From Spirochaetales bacterium Spiro_04 (GTDB taxonomy: Bacteria > Spirochaetota > Spirochaetia > Sphaerochaetales > Sphaerochaetaceae): DNA of 41,847 nt. Position 1 is the stretch's first letter. The number at the start of each line of letters is the position of its first letter. The stretch is from positions 1-41,847 of the forward strand of contig LVBF01000016.1 of NCBI GenBank assembly GCA_001604325.1, read 5' to 3'. The notes under the pieces were generated by a model, which worked only from the letters and a program-made list of their open reading frames with translations, had not been told where the DNA came from and made no database searches. Of this stretch, positions 1 to 5,740 are shown piece after piece. The translations under genes were made by a program, and so were the position numbers.

Positions 1-1035
1 CAACAGAATCGGGCTGATGAGCAGGATACAGGGGGTGACGTCCAAGAAGGTACCGAGGACCAGGATCAGGACATCGAGGAGGAGGAAGACCAGCCAGGTC
101 GGGATGTTCGAGTTGACCAAGAATGTGCCGATGTGGGCCGGGACCTGCTCGACGGCGAGAATCCAGGTGAAGATCATGGTGAACCCGCCGATGATCATGA
201 TCGAGCTACTCATCATGAAGGTCTTCTTGAGGGCAACCTTCACATCACTCCACTTCAGCTCCTTATAAACCAAGAAGCCGAGCGCCAGCGCATAGAGGGC
301 GGCGATTCCGGCCGACTCACTGGCGGTGGCGACCCCGAAGGAGACGGTGATGATGATCAAGAGCGGCATGATGACGGCCAATGAACCGTCCTTGGCGATC
401 TTGGCCGCCTTACGGTACCCCAACTTCTCCTTGGGCGGGTGGTAGTGGTTCCGTTTGGAGATGACGTAGGTCAGCACCAGCTGGGTGACTCCGATGAGGA
501 TGCCGGGGATCAGGCCGGCGAGGAAGATCTTCGCCACCGAGGCGCCGCTCACCATCGCGTACATGAGCATCGGCACCGAGGGCGGGATGATCATCCCCAT
601 CGTGGAACTTGCCACCGTGACTCCCGCGGAGAAGCTGAGCGGGTACCCCTGCTTGACCATGTCGGGGATGAGGATCGAGCCGAGGGCCGAGGTATCGGCC
701 ACGGACGAGCCGCTGATGCCACCGAAGATCATGCTGGCCACCACATTCACCTCCCCCAACCCACCGTTGAAGGGTTTGACGAGCAACATCGAGAAGTCGA
801 TGAGCCGTCGGGTGAGGCCTGAGTGGTTCATCAGCTCACCGGTGAGCATGAAGAGCGGCATGGCTATGATGATGAAGCTCTCCGTTCCGGACCAGACCCG
901 CTGGGGGAAGGTCAACAGAAACGAGGGGTTGGTCAAGAGCATATAGAGGATGCCCGAGGCGCCGATGGAGAAGGCGATGGGCACGCCGATAGCCAATAAT
1001 ATGATCAACGCGAGAAACATGAGGGACAGTTGCAT
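1..1035 (-). CDS. dctM: TRAP transporter large membrane subunit (DctM), 3' end outside window
   Basis: The reverse strand reads through without a stop from an ATG at 1035 to the window edge, giving about 345 residues of a polytopic membrane protein. It begins MQLSLMFLALIILLAIGVPI, and later segments such as GEVNVVASMIFGGISGSSVAD and GMIIPPSVPMLMYA match the DctM permease family, which carries sodium- or proton-coupled uptake of acids delivered by the periplasmic receptor. The usual length is about 425 residues, so roughly the last 80 are missing here. The start overlaps the dctQ stop by one base (TAATG) and has an AGGAG ribosome site, which indicates translational coupling. The substrate cannot be read from the sequence. 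Confidence 0.93.
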   Translation of the reverse strand, partial: MQLSLMFLALIILLAIGVPIAFSIGASGILYMLLTNPSFLLTFPQRVWSGTESFIIIAMPLFMLTGELMNHSGLTRRLIDFSMLLVKPFNGGLGEVNVVASMIFGGISGSSVADTSALGSILIPDMVKQGYPLSFSAGVTVASSTMGMIIPPSVPMLMYAMVSGASVAKIFLAGLIPGILIGVTQLVLTYVISKRNHYHPPKEKLGYRKAAKIAKDGSLAVIMPLLIIITVSFGVATASESAGIAALYALALGFLVYKELKWSDVKVALKKTFMMSSSIMIIGGFTMIFTWILAVEQVPAHIGTFLVNSNIPTWLVFLLLDVLILVLGTFLDVTPCILLISPILL

Positions 1036-1556
1036 TACTTATCTCCTTTGAAGCCGAGTTCACTGTCACCCATATCAGCCTTGTCCGGCGCCGGGATGGA
1101 GATGAACTGTCCGACGATATCAACCACCGAATAGAAGATGGTGAACACAAACGAGACGGGAATGATGGCGTAGTACCATCCCCGTTTGATCCCGGTGGCG
1201 GGGCTCGGGACCTTCCCGACCTTGGCGATCATCCTCATGCTGTAATAGATCATGACCACCGAAACGAAGATGATGACGACTTGACAGATGATGGCGAAGA
1301 TCCGCTGCTTTTTTTTGCTGGCACGATCGACGAAGTTCGTGATGGCGATGTGGTCGCCCTCCCTGAGGCCCAACGCAGAGCCGAAGAAGGTGGTGGCGAC
1401 GAAGACCATCGTGAGGAGCTCCTCGCTCTCGACGAAGGCAATGGAGAATAAGTAGCGCAAGAATACACTGATGACGACTCCGCTGGCCAACACCGCATTG
1501 AGGACGATGCCCAAGGTTGAGAGGAACTTATCGGTTCCCAAGATTAATTTTTTCAT
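1035..1556 (-). CDS. dctQ: TRAP transporter small membrane subunit (DctQ)
   Basis: 173 residues with four predicted membrane segments (about 12-32, 45-62, 86-107 and 127-148), the size and topology of DctQ. This subunit pairs with DctM to form the TRAP permease. The stretch FVESEELLTMVFVATTFFG, followed by LREGDHIAI, resembles the family's segment 2 and the loop after it. It lies between dctP (62 bp upstream, with a hairpin in the gap) and dctM (1-bp overlap downstream), the standard P-Q-M order. DctQ families are weakly conserved, so the call rests on topology and context as well as similarity. Confidence 0.9.
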   Translation of the reverse strand: MKKLILGTDKFLSTLGIVLNAVLASGVVISVFLRYLFSIAFVESEELLTMVFVATTFFGSALGLREGDHIAITNFVDRASKKKQRIFAIICQVVIIFVSVVMIYYSMRMIAKVGKVPSPATGIKRGWYYAIIPVSFVFTIFYSVVDIVGQFISIPAPDKADMGDSELGFKGDK

Positions 1557-1587
1557 ACAATCCCACTTGCTCTTGAGTTCAAAGGAT

Positions 1588-1610
1588 GCCCGCCTTGTAG
1601 CAAGGCGGGC
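1588..1610 (-). terminator. Intercistronic hairpin between dctP and dctQ
   Basis: A perfect 10-bp inverted repeat, GCCCGCCTTG / CAAGGCGGGC, has a 3-nt loop and lies just after the dctP stop. On the transcribed (minus) strand it is not followed by a T-run (next bases ATCCTTTG). A partial terminator or an mRNA-stabilising stem that keeps receptor expression above permease expression fits better than a full terminator. Confidence 0.6.
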
Positions 1611-1618
1611 TTATTGCC

Positions 1619-2629
1619 TTAGTTGGAAGCGACGATACGACGAGCCTCATCCAAATCGGCCTGGGTGACGACCCCCTTCTTGACGAAGAAGTCGTATACC
1701 GGCTTACAGGCTGCGATGAACTGGTCAATCTCGCTCTGGTTGGGGCGATAGACCTGGGCACCACCGGCTACGATCATGTCGTAGTAGTAGTCGTTGAGCT
1801 CACGGCGAAGCCGGTTCTGCTCATCGGTGTAAATCCACGCGCCATCCTGGATGATCGCCTGCAGATCCTCAGGCAGTGTGTTCCACATGTCGAGGCCCAT
1901 GTCGATCGGCTCGGGATGGAACTGGTAGTCGATCATCGTCATGTACTTCTGCACTTCGAAGAACTTCATGTCGCCGATGTTGGCGAGCGGGTTCTCCTGC
2001 CCGTCTGCGACGTTGGTCTTCAGTGCCATGTAGGTGTCGCCGTAAGGGATGGAAACGGGGTTGGCACCCAACGCCTTCATCGCCTCGATGATCGACTCGA
2101 TCGGCGGGGTGCGGAGCTTCAGGCCCTTCATGTCGGCCGGGCTCTTGATCGGGCGCACGTTGTTGGTGATCTGTCTCGAGCCACCGTCACCGACGGCGAG
2201 CATCTTGATCCCTTCCTTCTCGGCACTGGCGCGAATCTTATCGCCCAATGCACTGTGGCTCACCTTCATCAGGTCGTCCTGGGTGGGGAAGAAGAACGGC
2301 ATCAAATAGAGGTTGAGCATCGGGGTCTGTGCGTCGAAGACACCACCGACGAACATCTCGAGGGTACCGAGCTTCATCGCCTCAATCATCGCATTCTCGT
2401 TGCCCAGGGTTTCGGCCGGGTAGATCTCGATGATCAGCCTACCGTTGGACTCCTTCTCCACGTACTCCTTCATGACCAACAGCGCCTTGTGGCGAGTGGA
2501 CTCAGTCGTCGACGCGTGGCCCAGCTTCAAGGTATAGACCTTGTCCGCGGCCCCATCCTTCTGTCCTGCCCCAAAGAGGGTCGTCATCGCAACGACGATG
2601 CATAGGACCAAAACCAGTGTTCGTTTCAT
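1619..2629 (-). CDS. dctP: TRAP transporter substrate-binding protein (DctP family)
   Basis: 336 residues. A hydrophobic signal peptide (residues 1-21, MKRTLVLVLCIVVAMTTLFG) is followed by a DctP-type receptor. The region GLKLRTPPIESIIEAMKALG, containing the family's substrate-carboxylate arginine, and YMALKTNVADGQENPLANI are characteristic. The protein binds a small organic acid in the periplasm and delivers it to DctQM. I chose the ATG at 2629 because AGGAGG sits seven bases upstream; longer in-frame forms run into the regulatory region. The signal peptide has no lipobox cysteine, so this looks like a soluble or uncleaved-anchor receptor rather than a lipoprotein. The ligand is unknown; control by the adjacent IclR regulator is inferred. 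Confidence 0.93.
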   Translation of the reverse strand: MKRTLVLVLCIVVAMTTLFGAGQKDGAADKVYTLKLGHASTTESTRHKALLVMKEYVEKESNGRLIIEIYPAETLGNENAMIEAMKLGTLEMFVGGVFDAQTPMLNLYLMPFFFPTQDDLMKVSHSALGDKIRASAEKEGIKMLAVGDGGSRQITNNVRPIKSPADMKGLKLRTPPIESIIEAMKALGANPVSIPYGDTYMALKTNVADGQENPLANIGDMKFFEVQKYMTMIDYQFHPEPIDMGLDMWNTLPEDLQAIIQDGAWIYTDEQNRLRRELNDYYYDMIVAGGAQVYRPNQSEIDQFIAACKPVYDFFVKKGVVTQADLDEARRIVASN

Positions 2630-2649
2630 AATCAATCCTCCTGAGATTG

Positions 2650-2664
2650 TTCCGCATTGTGGAA
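2650..2664. promoter_or_regulatory. IclR-type operator candidate 1
   Basis: TTCCGCATTGTGGAA is an imperfect palindrome (arms TTCC/GGAA) located 21 bp before the dctP start and downstream of its likely transcription start. It nearly matches a second copy 82 bp away (centre to centre). The TTCC-N7-GGAA form resembles operators of several IclR-family regulators, and an IclR gene is divergent from dctP. Confidence 0.55.
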
Positions 2665-2685
2665 TCATGTTCTAATATATAGGTA

Positions 2686-2715
2686 ATCATATGAGTACAT
2701 ATGCATATTTCCCAA
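2686..2715 (-). promoter_or_regulatory. Candidate dctP promoter
   Basis: On the minus strand, TTGGGA and TATGAT are separated by 18 bp. This is a fair sigma-70 match and would start transcription near 2679. It lies between the two TTCC-N7-GGAA palindromes, an arrangement suited to repression by looping or by blocking. The surrounding DNA is very A+T rich compared with the rest of the window. Confidence 0.4.
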
Positions 2716-2731
2716 TATCTTAGCATTTTAA

Positions 2732-2746
2732 TTCCATAATGTGGAA
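2732..2746. promoter_or_regulatory. IclR-type operator candidate 2
   Basis: TTCCATAATGTGGAA matches operator candidate 1 at 12 of 15 positions. It sits within a longer dyad with outer arms AGCATT (2722-2727) and AATGCT (2745-2750). It lies upstream of the -35 of both divergent promoters. Confidence 0.55.
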
Positions 2747-2776
2747 TGCTATTTCATTATAAGATACTCTGAGCAC

Positions 2777-2805
2777 TTGTCAAGAGGGTACAAATCTTCT
2801 ATATT
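2777..2805 (+). promoter_or_regulatory. Promoter of the IclR-family gene
   Basis: TTGTCA (2777-2782), a 17-bp spacer and TATATT (2800-2805) form a strong sigma-70 promoter. The predicted start, near 2812, gives a leader of about 15 bases containing GGAGG. Confidence 0.65.
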
Positions 2806-2826
2806 TATAGTGTCTGGAGGAACAGA

Positions 2827-3612
2827 GTGAAAACTGAGGTGAGAGTACAATCCCTTGACCGAGCCTTTGATATTCTCTCGCTGCTGGGAAGTGAGCAAGA
2901 AGGGGCGAGCCTTGCGTACATCACGGAACGCCTGGCACTTCCCAAGAGCACCGTCCATCGCCTGCTCGGGGTTTTGAGCCAGCGCGGCTTTGTCCGCAAG
3001 AGCGAACGGACCGGATCGTACAAGCTCGGACCGGGACTCATCGAACTCTGCTCCAACTACCTCAACAACCTGGAACTGAAGACCGAGAGCTCTCCGCATA
3101 TGGAAGAACTGTCCACCACCACCGGGAACGTCGTGTTCCTCGCCATCCGGCAGAACCATGAGATGGTCTACATCGACAGCAAGGAGCAGATCACCAGCCT
3201 GCGCAAGTACGCCATCATCGGCCAGCGCAAGCCGCTCTACTGCACTTCACTGGGCAAGGCGCTCTTGATGGGCCTTGCCGAAGAGGAGATCCGGGGCTTG
3301 ATGAGCGGGGTGGTCTTTGAGAAGAGAGGACCGAACACCCACGCCAACATCGAGAGCCTGCTCACCGACATCCGCGAATGCAAACGCCGGGGTTGGGGTC
3401 TCGATGACCAAGAGGCCGAACCGGACATCAACTGTGTCGCCGCCCCGATCTACGATTATCGTGGCCAGGTCATCGCCGCCATCTCCACCTCATGGATCCT
3501 GGAGCAACAGCCGCAGATGACCCCGGAGAAGATGGCTCCACTTGTGGTCAAGTGCGCCACCAACATCTCGACCAACATGGGGTGGAACAAGAAGATCTCG
3601 TCCCGCATATAA
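2827..3612 (+). CDS. IclR-family transcriptional regulator
   Basis: 261 residues. An N-terminal winged helix-turn-helix (about 7-65; LAYITERLALPKSTVHRLLG is the recognition region) is followed by an IclR effector domain with typical segments such as YCTSLGKALLMGL and NCVAAPIYDYRGQVIAAIS. The start is GTG at 2827, set by GGAGG six bases upstream. IclR proteins are usually repressors or activators responding to small organic acids. Divergent placement from the dctPQM operon, with two matching palindromes between them, suggests that it controls the transporter and perhaps itself. The effector is not deducible. Confidence 0.93.
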   Translation: MKTEVRVQSLDRAFDILSLLGSEQEGASLAYITERLALPKSTVHRLLGVLSQRGFVRKSERTGSYKLGPGLIELCSNYLNNLELKTESSPHMEELSTTTGNVVFLAIRQNHEMVYIDSKEQITSLRKYAIIGQRKPLYCTSLGKALLMGLAEEEIRGLMSGVVFEKRGPNTHANIESLLTDIRECKRRGWGLDDQEAEPDINCVAAPIYDYRGQVIAAISTSWILEQQPQMTPEKMAPLVVKCATNISTNMGWNKKISSRI

Positions 3613-3626
3613 CCCATTGGACAAAA

Positions 3627-3650
3627 GAAGAGGGCCGCTCGGCCCCCTTC
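3627..3650. terminator. Bidirectional terminator between the IclR gene and the sigma factor gene
   Basis: The arms GAAGAGGGCC and GGCCCCCTTC pair around GCTC with one mismatch. On the minus strand the stem is followed by CTTTTGT; on the plus strand it is followed by ATCCCTTTATAT. It serves the two convergent genes on either side. Confidence 0.6.
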
Positions 3651-3670
3651 ATCCCTTTATATATCGATCG

Positions 3671-4549
3671 CTATGCGATATAGCTGTCCACGTACCGGGT
3701 GTACTCGGACTCCTTCAGCCGGTCCAACGCCCGCTTCTCGATTTGACGGATCCGCTCCTTGGTGAGGTTGTAGAGCTCGCCGATCTCCTTGAGTGACATC
3801 GGTATCTGACCCTCAAGGCCATACCGCAGCTCGATGATCTCCCGCTCACGCTTGCTGAGCGTGGAGAGCAGACGCCGCACATCATCCTTCAGTGCGCTGT
3901 CCATGAGTGCTTCCTCGGGGCTCTGCGCGCCATCTTCGATGAAATCCGCCACCGAGCTGGCGTTGCCGTCGCCGAAGAGCGGGGCATCGAGGCTGACCAG
4001 GTCGCGGCTGATGGCCAAGAGGTTCTCCACGTGGTCGGCGTCGAAGCCGGCCAGCTCACCGATCTGCTCGGCGGTCGGCTCCTCGGTCTCCAGATCCTTC
4101 ATCAAGGAGCGCTGGGCCTTCTGCATCTGCAACAGTTCATTGGTCCGGTTCAGCGGCAGGCGCACCGCCCTGCCCTTCTCGTTGATCGCCTTCATGATGG
4201 ACTGGCGGATCCACCACACGGCGTAGCTGATGAAGCGGTAGCCGCGGTCGGGATCGAACTTGTCCAGGGCGGTCATCAGGCCGATGTTCCCCTCGTTGAT
4301 CAAATCGACCAAGGGGAGGCCTTGGTTCTGGTACTTCTTGGCGACATTGACGACGAACCGCAGGTTCGCCTCCACCATCCGCTTGCGGGCGAACTCATCG
4401 CCGTCCCGGCTCTTGATGGCAAGGTCGAGCTCCTCCTCTTCGGTGAGCAACGGAATACGGTTGATCTCCTTCATGTAGATGCTCATGATGTTGGCATCAT
4501 CGTAGGAATATTCACTCTCTTGGTTCAACATTGTATTTCTCTTGCTCAT
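3671..4549 (-). CDS. Sigma-70 family RNA polymerase sigma factor, group 2 (RpoD/RpoS-like)
   Basis: 292 residues with sigma regions in order: 1.2 (about 18-50), 2 (56-126, including [20 protein letters not shown] and [13 protein letters not shown]), 3 (140-190) and 4 (215-285, including [15 protein letters not shown] and [20 protein letters not shown]). It lacks region 1.1 and the long non-conserved insert of a primary RpoD, so it is probably an alternative, RpoS-like factor. The ATG at 4549 is preceded by GAGGGAG and lies 25 bases downstream of the start predicted from an exact -24/-12 promoter. A longer in-frame form starting at 4612 would begin upstream of that promoter. The gene is monocistronic, with a terminator after it. 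Its regulon is unknown. Confidence 0.9.
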   Translation of the reverse strand: MSKRNTMLNQESEYSYDDANIMSIYMKEINRIPLLTEEEELDLAIKSRDGDEFARKRMVEANLRFVVNVAKKYQNQGLPLVDLINEGNIGLMTALDKFDPDRGYRFISYAVWWIRQSIMKAINEKGRAVRLPLNRTNELLQMQKAQRSLMKDLETEEPTAEQIGELAGFDADHVENLLAISRDLVSLDAPLFGDGNASSVADFIEDGAQSPEEALMDSALKDDVRRLLSTLSKREREIIELRYGLEGQIPMSLKEIGELYNLTKERIRQIEKRALDRLKESEYTRYVDSYIA

Positions 4550-4584
4550 GCGGTACGCTCCCTCATTGGTGTTGCTACATGGTA

Positions 4585-4601
4585 TGCAAGATACGTGCCA
4601 A
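4585..4601 (-). promoter_or_regulatory. Sigma-54 (-24/-12) promoter of the sigma-70 factor gene
   Basis: The minus strand reads TTGGCACGTATCTTGCA, an essentially perfect match to the RpoN consensus TGGCACG-N4-TTGCW, with GG and GC separated by exactly 10 bases. The predicted start is near 4574, giving a leader of about 25 bases to the ATG at 4549. RpoN promoters require an NtrC-type activator; one is encoded at 7821-9182. Confidence 0.8.
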
Positions 4602-4698
4602 GAAAATAGCATTATTTATAATTTCTTATTGAACGAATATTTAACAAGCTTTACAAGAAAACCAAGCAGGTGAATTTCTGCATAGCACAGCAAGGAGT

Positions 4699-4754
4699 GG
4701 CTCATTTTGGCCCACCGCCCCAAAAGACCATCCGTTTCGGGTCATTTTGACACA
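4699..4754. repeat. Tandem 16-bp repeats, candidate enhancer sites for a sigma-54 activator
   Basis: GGCTCATTTTGGCCCA (4699-4714) and GGGTCATTTTGACACA (4739-4754) match at 13 of 16 positions and start exactly 40 bp apart, placing them on the same face of the helix. They are about 133 and 173 bp upstream of the predicted sigma-54 start, a normal distance for activator binding. An overlapping dyad, TTTTGG-N9-CCAAAA, lies at 4705-4725. Confidence 0.45.
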
Positions 4755-4770
4755 GAGCGGGCGGAAGGAA

Positions 4771-5196
4771 TCAACCAAACGCCCGATGTGGGTCCTTTTC
4801 TTCCCCTATCCACGGAAAATCCAGCTCAAGCGTGCCGAACCAACGGGCAAGATGCTCGGTCGCGAAGGGCAATTCGCTCTCCTCCAGCTCCACCTTGATG
4901 CGCTCATACTCATCCCTGAGGAGGTCGTGGATCATATCCCCTTCACAGATCGAACAGTTGAGGCGCCCCTTTCCCATCAGATAGATGGCGAACTGGCGAC
5001 GGAAGAAGTCGATCCACTCCAGGTCGGCGCCCTCCTCCGTCCCCCCGCGGATCAGAAACGCATCGATGAGATAGGTCAGCCCCATGCCCATCTCATGGGC
5101 ACTGGCAAAGAGACACCCGAGCTGGTAGAAGTGCTGCCACAGCTGTGACGATGCTCCCCACTCTGTCTCCTCATCATGTTCCAATCTCAATTCCAT
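4771..5196 (-). CDS. Hypothetical protein, function unknown
   Basis: 141 residues, acidic, mostly helical in appearance, with no signal peptide and no convincing membrane segment. I do not recognise a family. There is a single CSIC pair (LNCSICEGDMIHDLLRDEYE), too little to call a zinc site. The start chosen is the second of two adjacent ATGs (5196), five bases after AAGGAG. Upstream in-frame ATGs lie at or before the predicted transcription start. The gene has a clear sigma-70 promoter and is divergent from groES. Its stop is just upstream of the repeats preceding the sigma factor gene. Codon use matches its neighbours, so it is probably a real gene. Confidence 0.65.
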   Translation of the reverse strand: MELRLEHDEETEWGASSQLWQHFYQLGCLFASAHEMGMGLTYLIDAFLIRGGTEEGADLEWIDFFRRQFAIYLMGKGRLNCSICEGDMIHDLLRDEYERIKVELEESELPFATEHLARWFGTLELDFPWIGEEKDPHRAFG

Positions 5197-5222
5197 CATC
5201 GCTCCTTGCATTCTCTGCATTG

Positions 5223-5251
5223 AATATAGGTACAGAGCGGCAAAGAGGCAA
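5223..5251 (-). promoter_or_regulatory. Promoter of the hypothetical gene
   Basis: The minus strand carries TTGCCT, 17 bp, TATATT. The start is expected near 5216, just upstream of the chosen ribosome site. Both hexamers and the spacer length are identical to those of the divergent groES promoter. Confidence 0.6.
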
Positions 5252-5320
5252 GTCTATGTGGAAAAGTATGGAGTTGGGAGAGAGGCACACAAGACGCCAC
5301 CGGAGCCTGAAATCCCTCCC

Positions 5321-5349
5321 TTGCCTGTCTCAGCCCTTTTTACTATATT
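5321..5349 (+). promoter_or_regulatory. groES promoter
   Basis: TTGCCT (5321-5326), a 17-bp spacer and TATATT (5344-5349). The predicted start is near 5356, about 57 bases before the groES ATG. Confidence 0.6.
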
Positions 5350-5359
5350 AATGCAAGCA

Positions 5360-5376
5360 GGCAGCCACGTGCTGCC
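5360..5376. promoter_or_regulatory. Inverted repeat at the groES transcription start
   Basis: GGCAGC-CACGT-GCTGCC, a 6-bp perfect stem immediately after the predicted +1. The position suits an operator or a 5' leader hairpin. It is not the HrcA-binding CIRCE element (TTAGCACTC-N9-GAGTGCTAA). Confidence 0.4.
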
Positions 5377-5412
5377 CTCTCGCGTAAAAATCCATGGTTG
5401 GAGGAAGAATCA

Positions 5413-5685
5413 ATGACCATCAAGCCTTTGGCAGACAGAGTGTTGGTAAAGAACGAGGAACTACAGGAGAAGACCGCAAGCGGCATCTTCATCCCGCAGA
5501 CAGCCCAGGAAAAGACCCAGATCGGCAACGTCGTCGCAGTCGGCGAGGGAACCGATGAGGTGAAGATCACCGTCAAAGTCGGCGACAAGGTCCTGCATGA
5601 CAAGTACAGCGGCACCGCGGTGAAGGTCGACGGCGTCGAGTATTTGATCCTGAGCATGAAGGACATCCTCGCCGTCATCGAGTAA
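5413..5685 (+). CDS. groES: Co-chaperonin GroES
   Basis: 90 residues, the standard length. [16 protein letters not shown] opens the fold, [18 protein letters not shown] contains the mobile loop that docks onto GroEL, and [20 protein letters not shown] is the typical end. It forms the heptameric lid of the GroEL folding chamber in the cytoplasm. The ATG at 5413 follows GGAGG. groEL is not adjacent: a terminator and the convergent dinG follow. The gene therefore stands alone, as in some other spirochaetes. Confidence 0.96.
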   Translation: MTIKPLADRVLVKNEELQEKTASGIFIPQTAQEKTQIGNVVAVGEGTDEVKITVKVGDKVLHDKYSGTAVKVDGVEYLILSMKDILAVIE

Positions 5686-5710
5686 GCTCCATACGACGAC
5701 ACACAAAAAC

Positions 5711-5734
5711 GAGGTGGGTGACCACCTCTTTTTT
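5711..5734. terminator. Bidirectional rho-independent terminator after groES and dinG
   Basis: GAGGTGG-GTGA-CCACCTC followed by six T on the plus strand. Flanking CACAAAAA and TTTTTTGTG extend the symmetry, so the minus strand also has a T-run after the stem. Confidence 0.85.
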
Positions 5735-5740
5735 GTGCCC

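Noticed and set aside
2686-2760. A sigma-54 promoter for dctP.
   Set aside because: TTGGGAAATATGCA on the minus strand has the GG and GC elements too close together (fewer than 10 bp between them).
4549-4612. A longer start for the sigma factor (ATG at 4612).
   Set aside because: It would place the first 21 codons across the -24/-12 promoter, has no ribosome site, and the added residues do not look like sigma region 1.
5340-5412. A CIRCE/HrcA operator before groES.
   Set aside because: The inverted repeat present is GGCAGC-N5-GCTGCC; the TTAGCACTC and GAGTGCTAA arms are absent.
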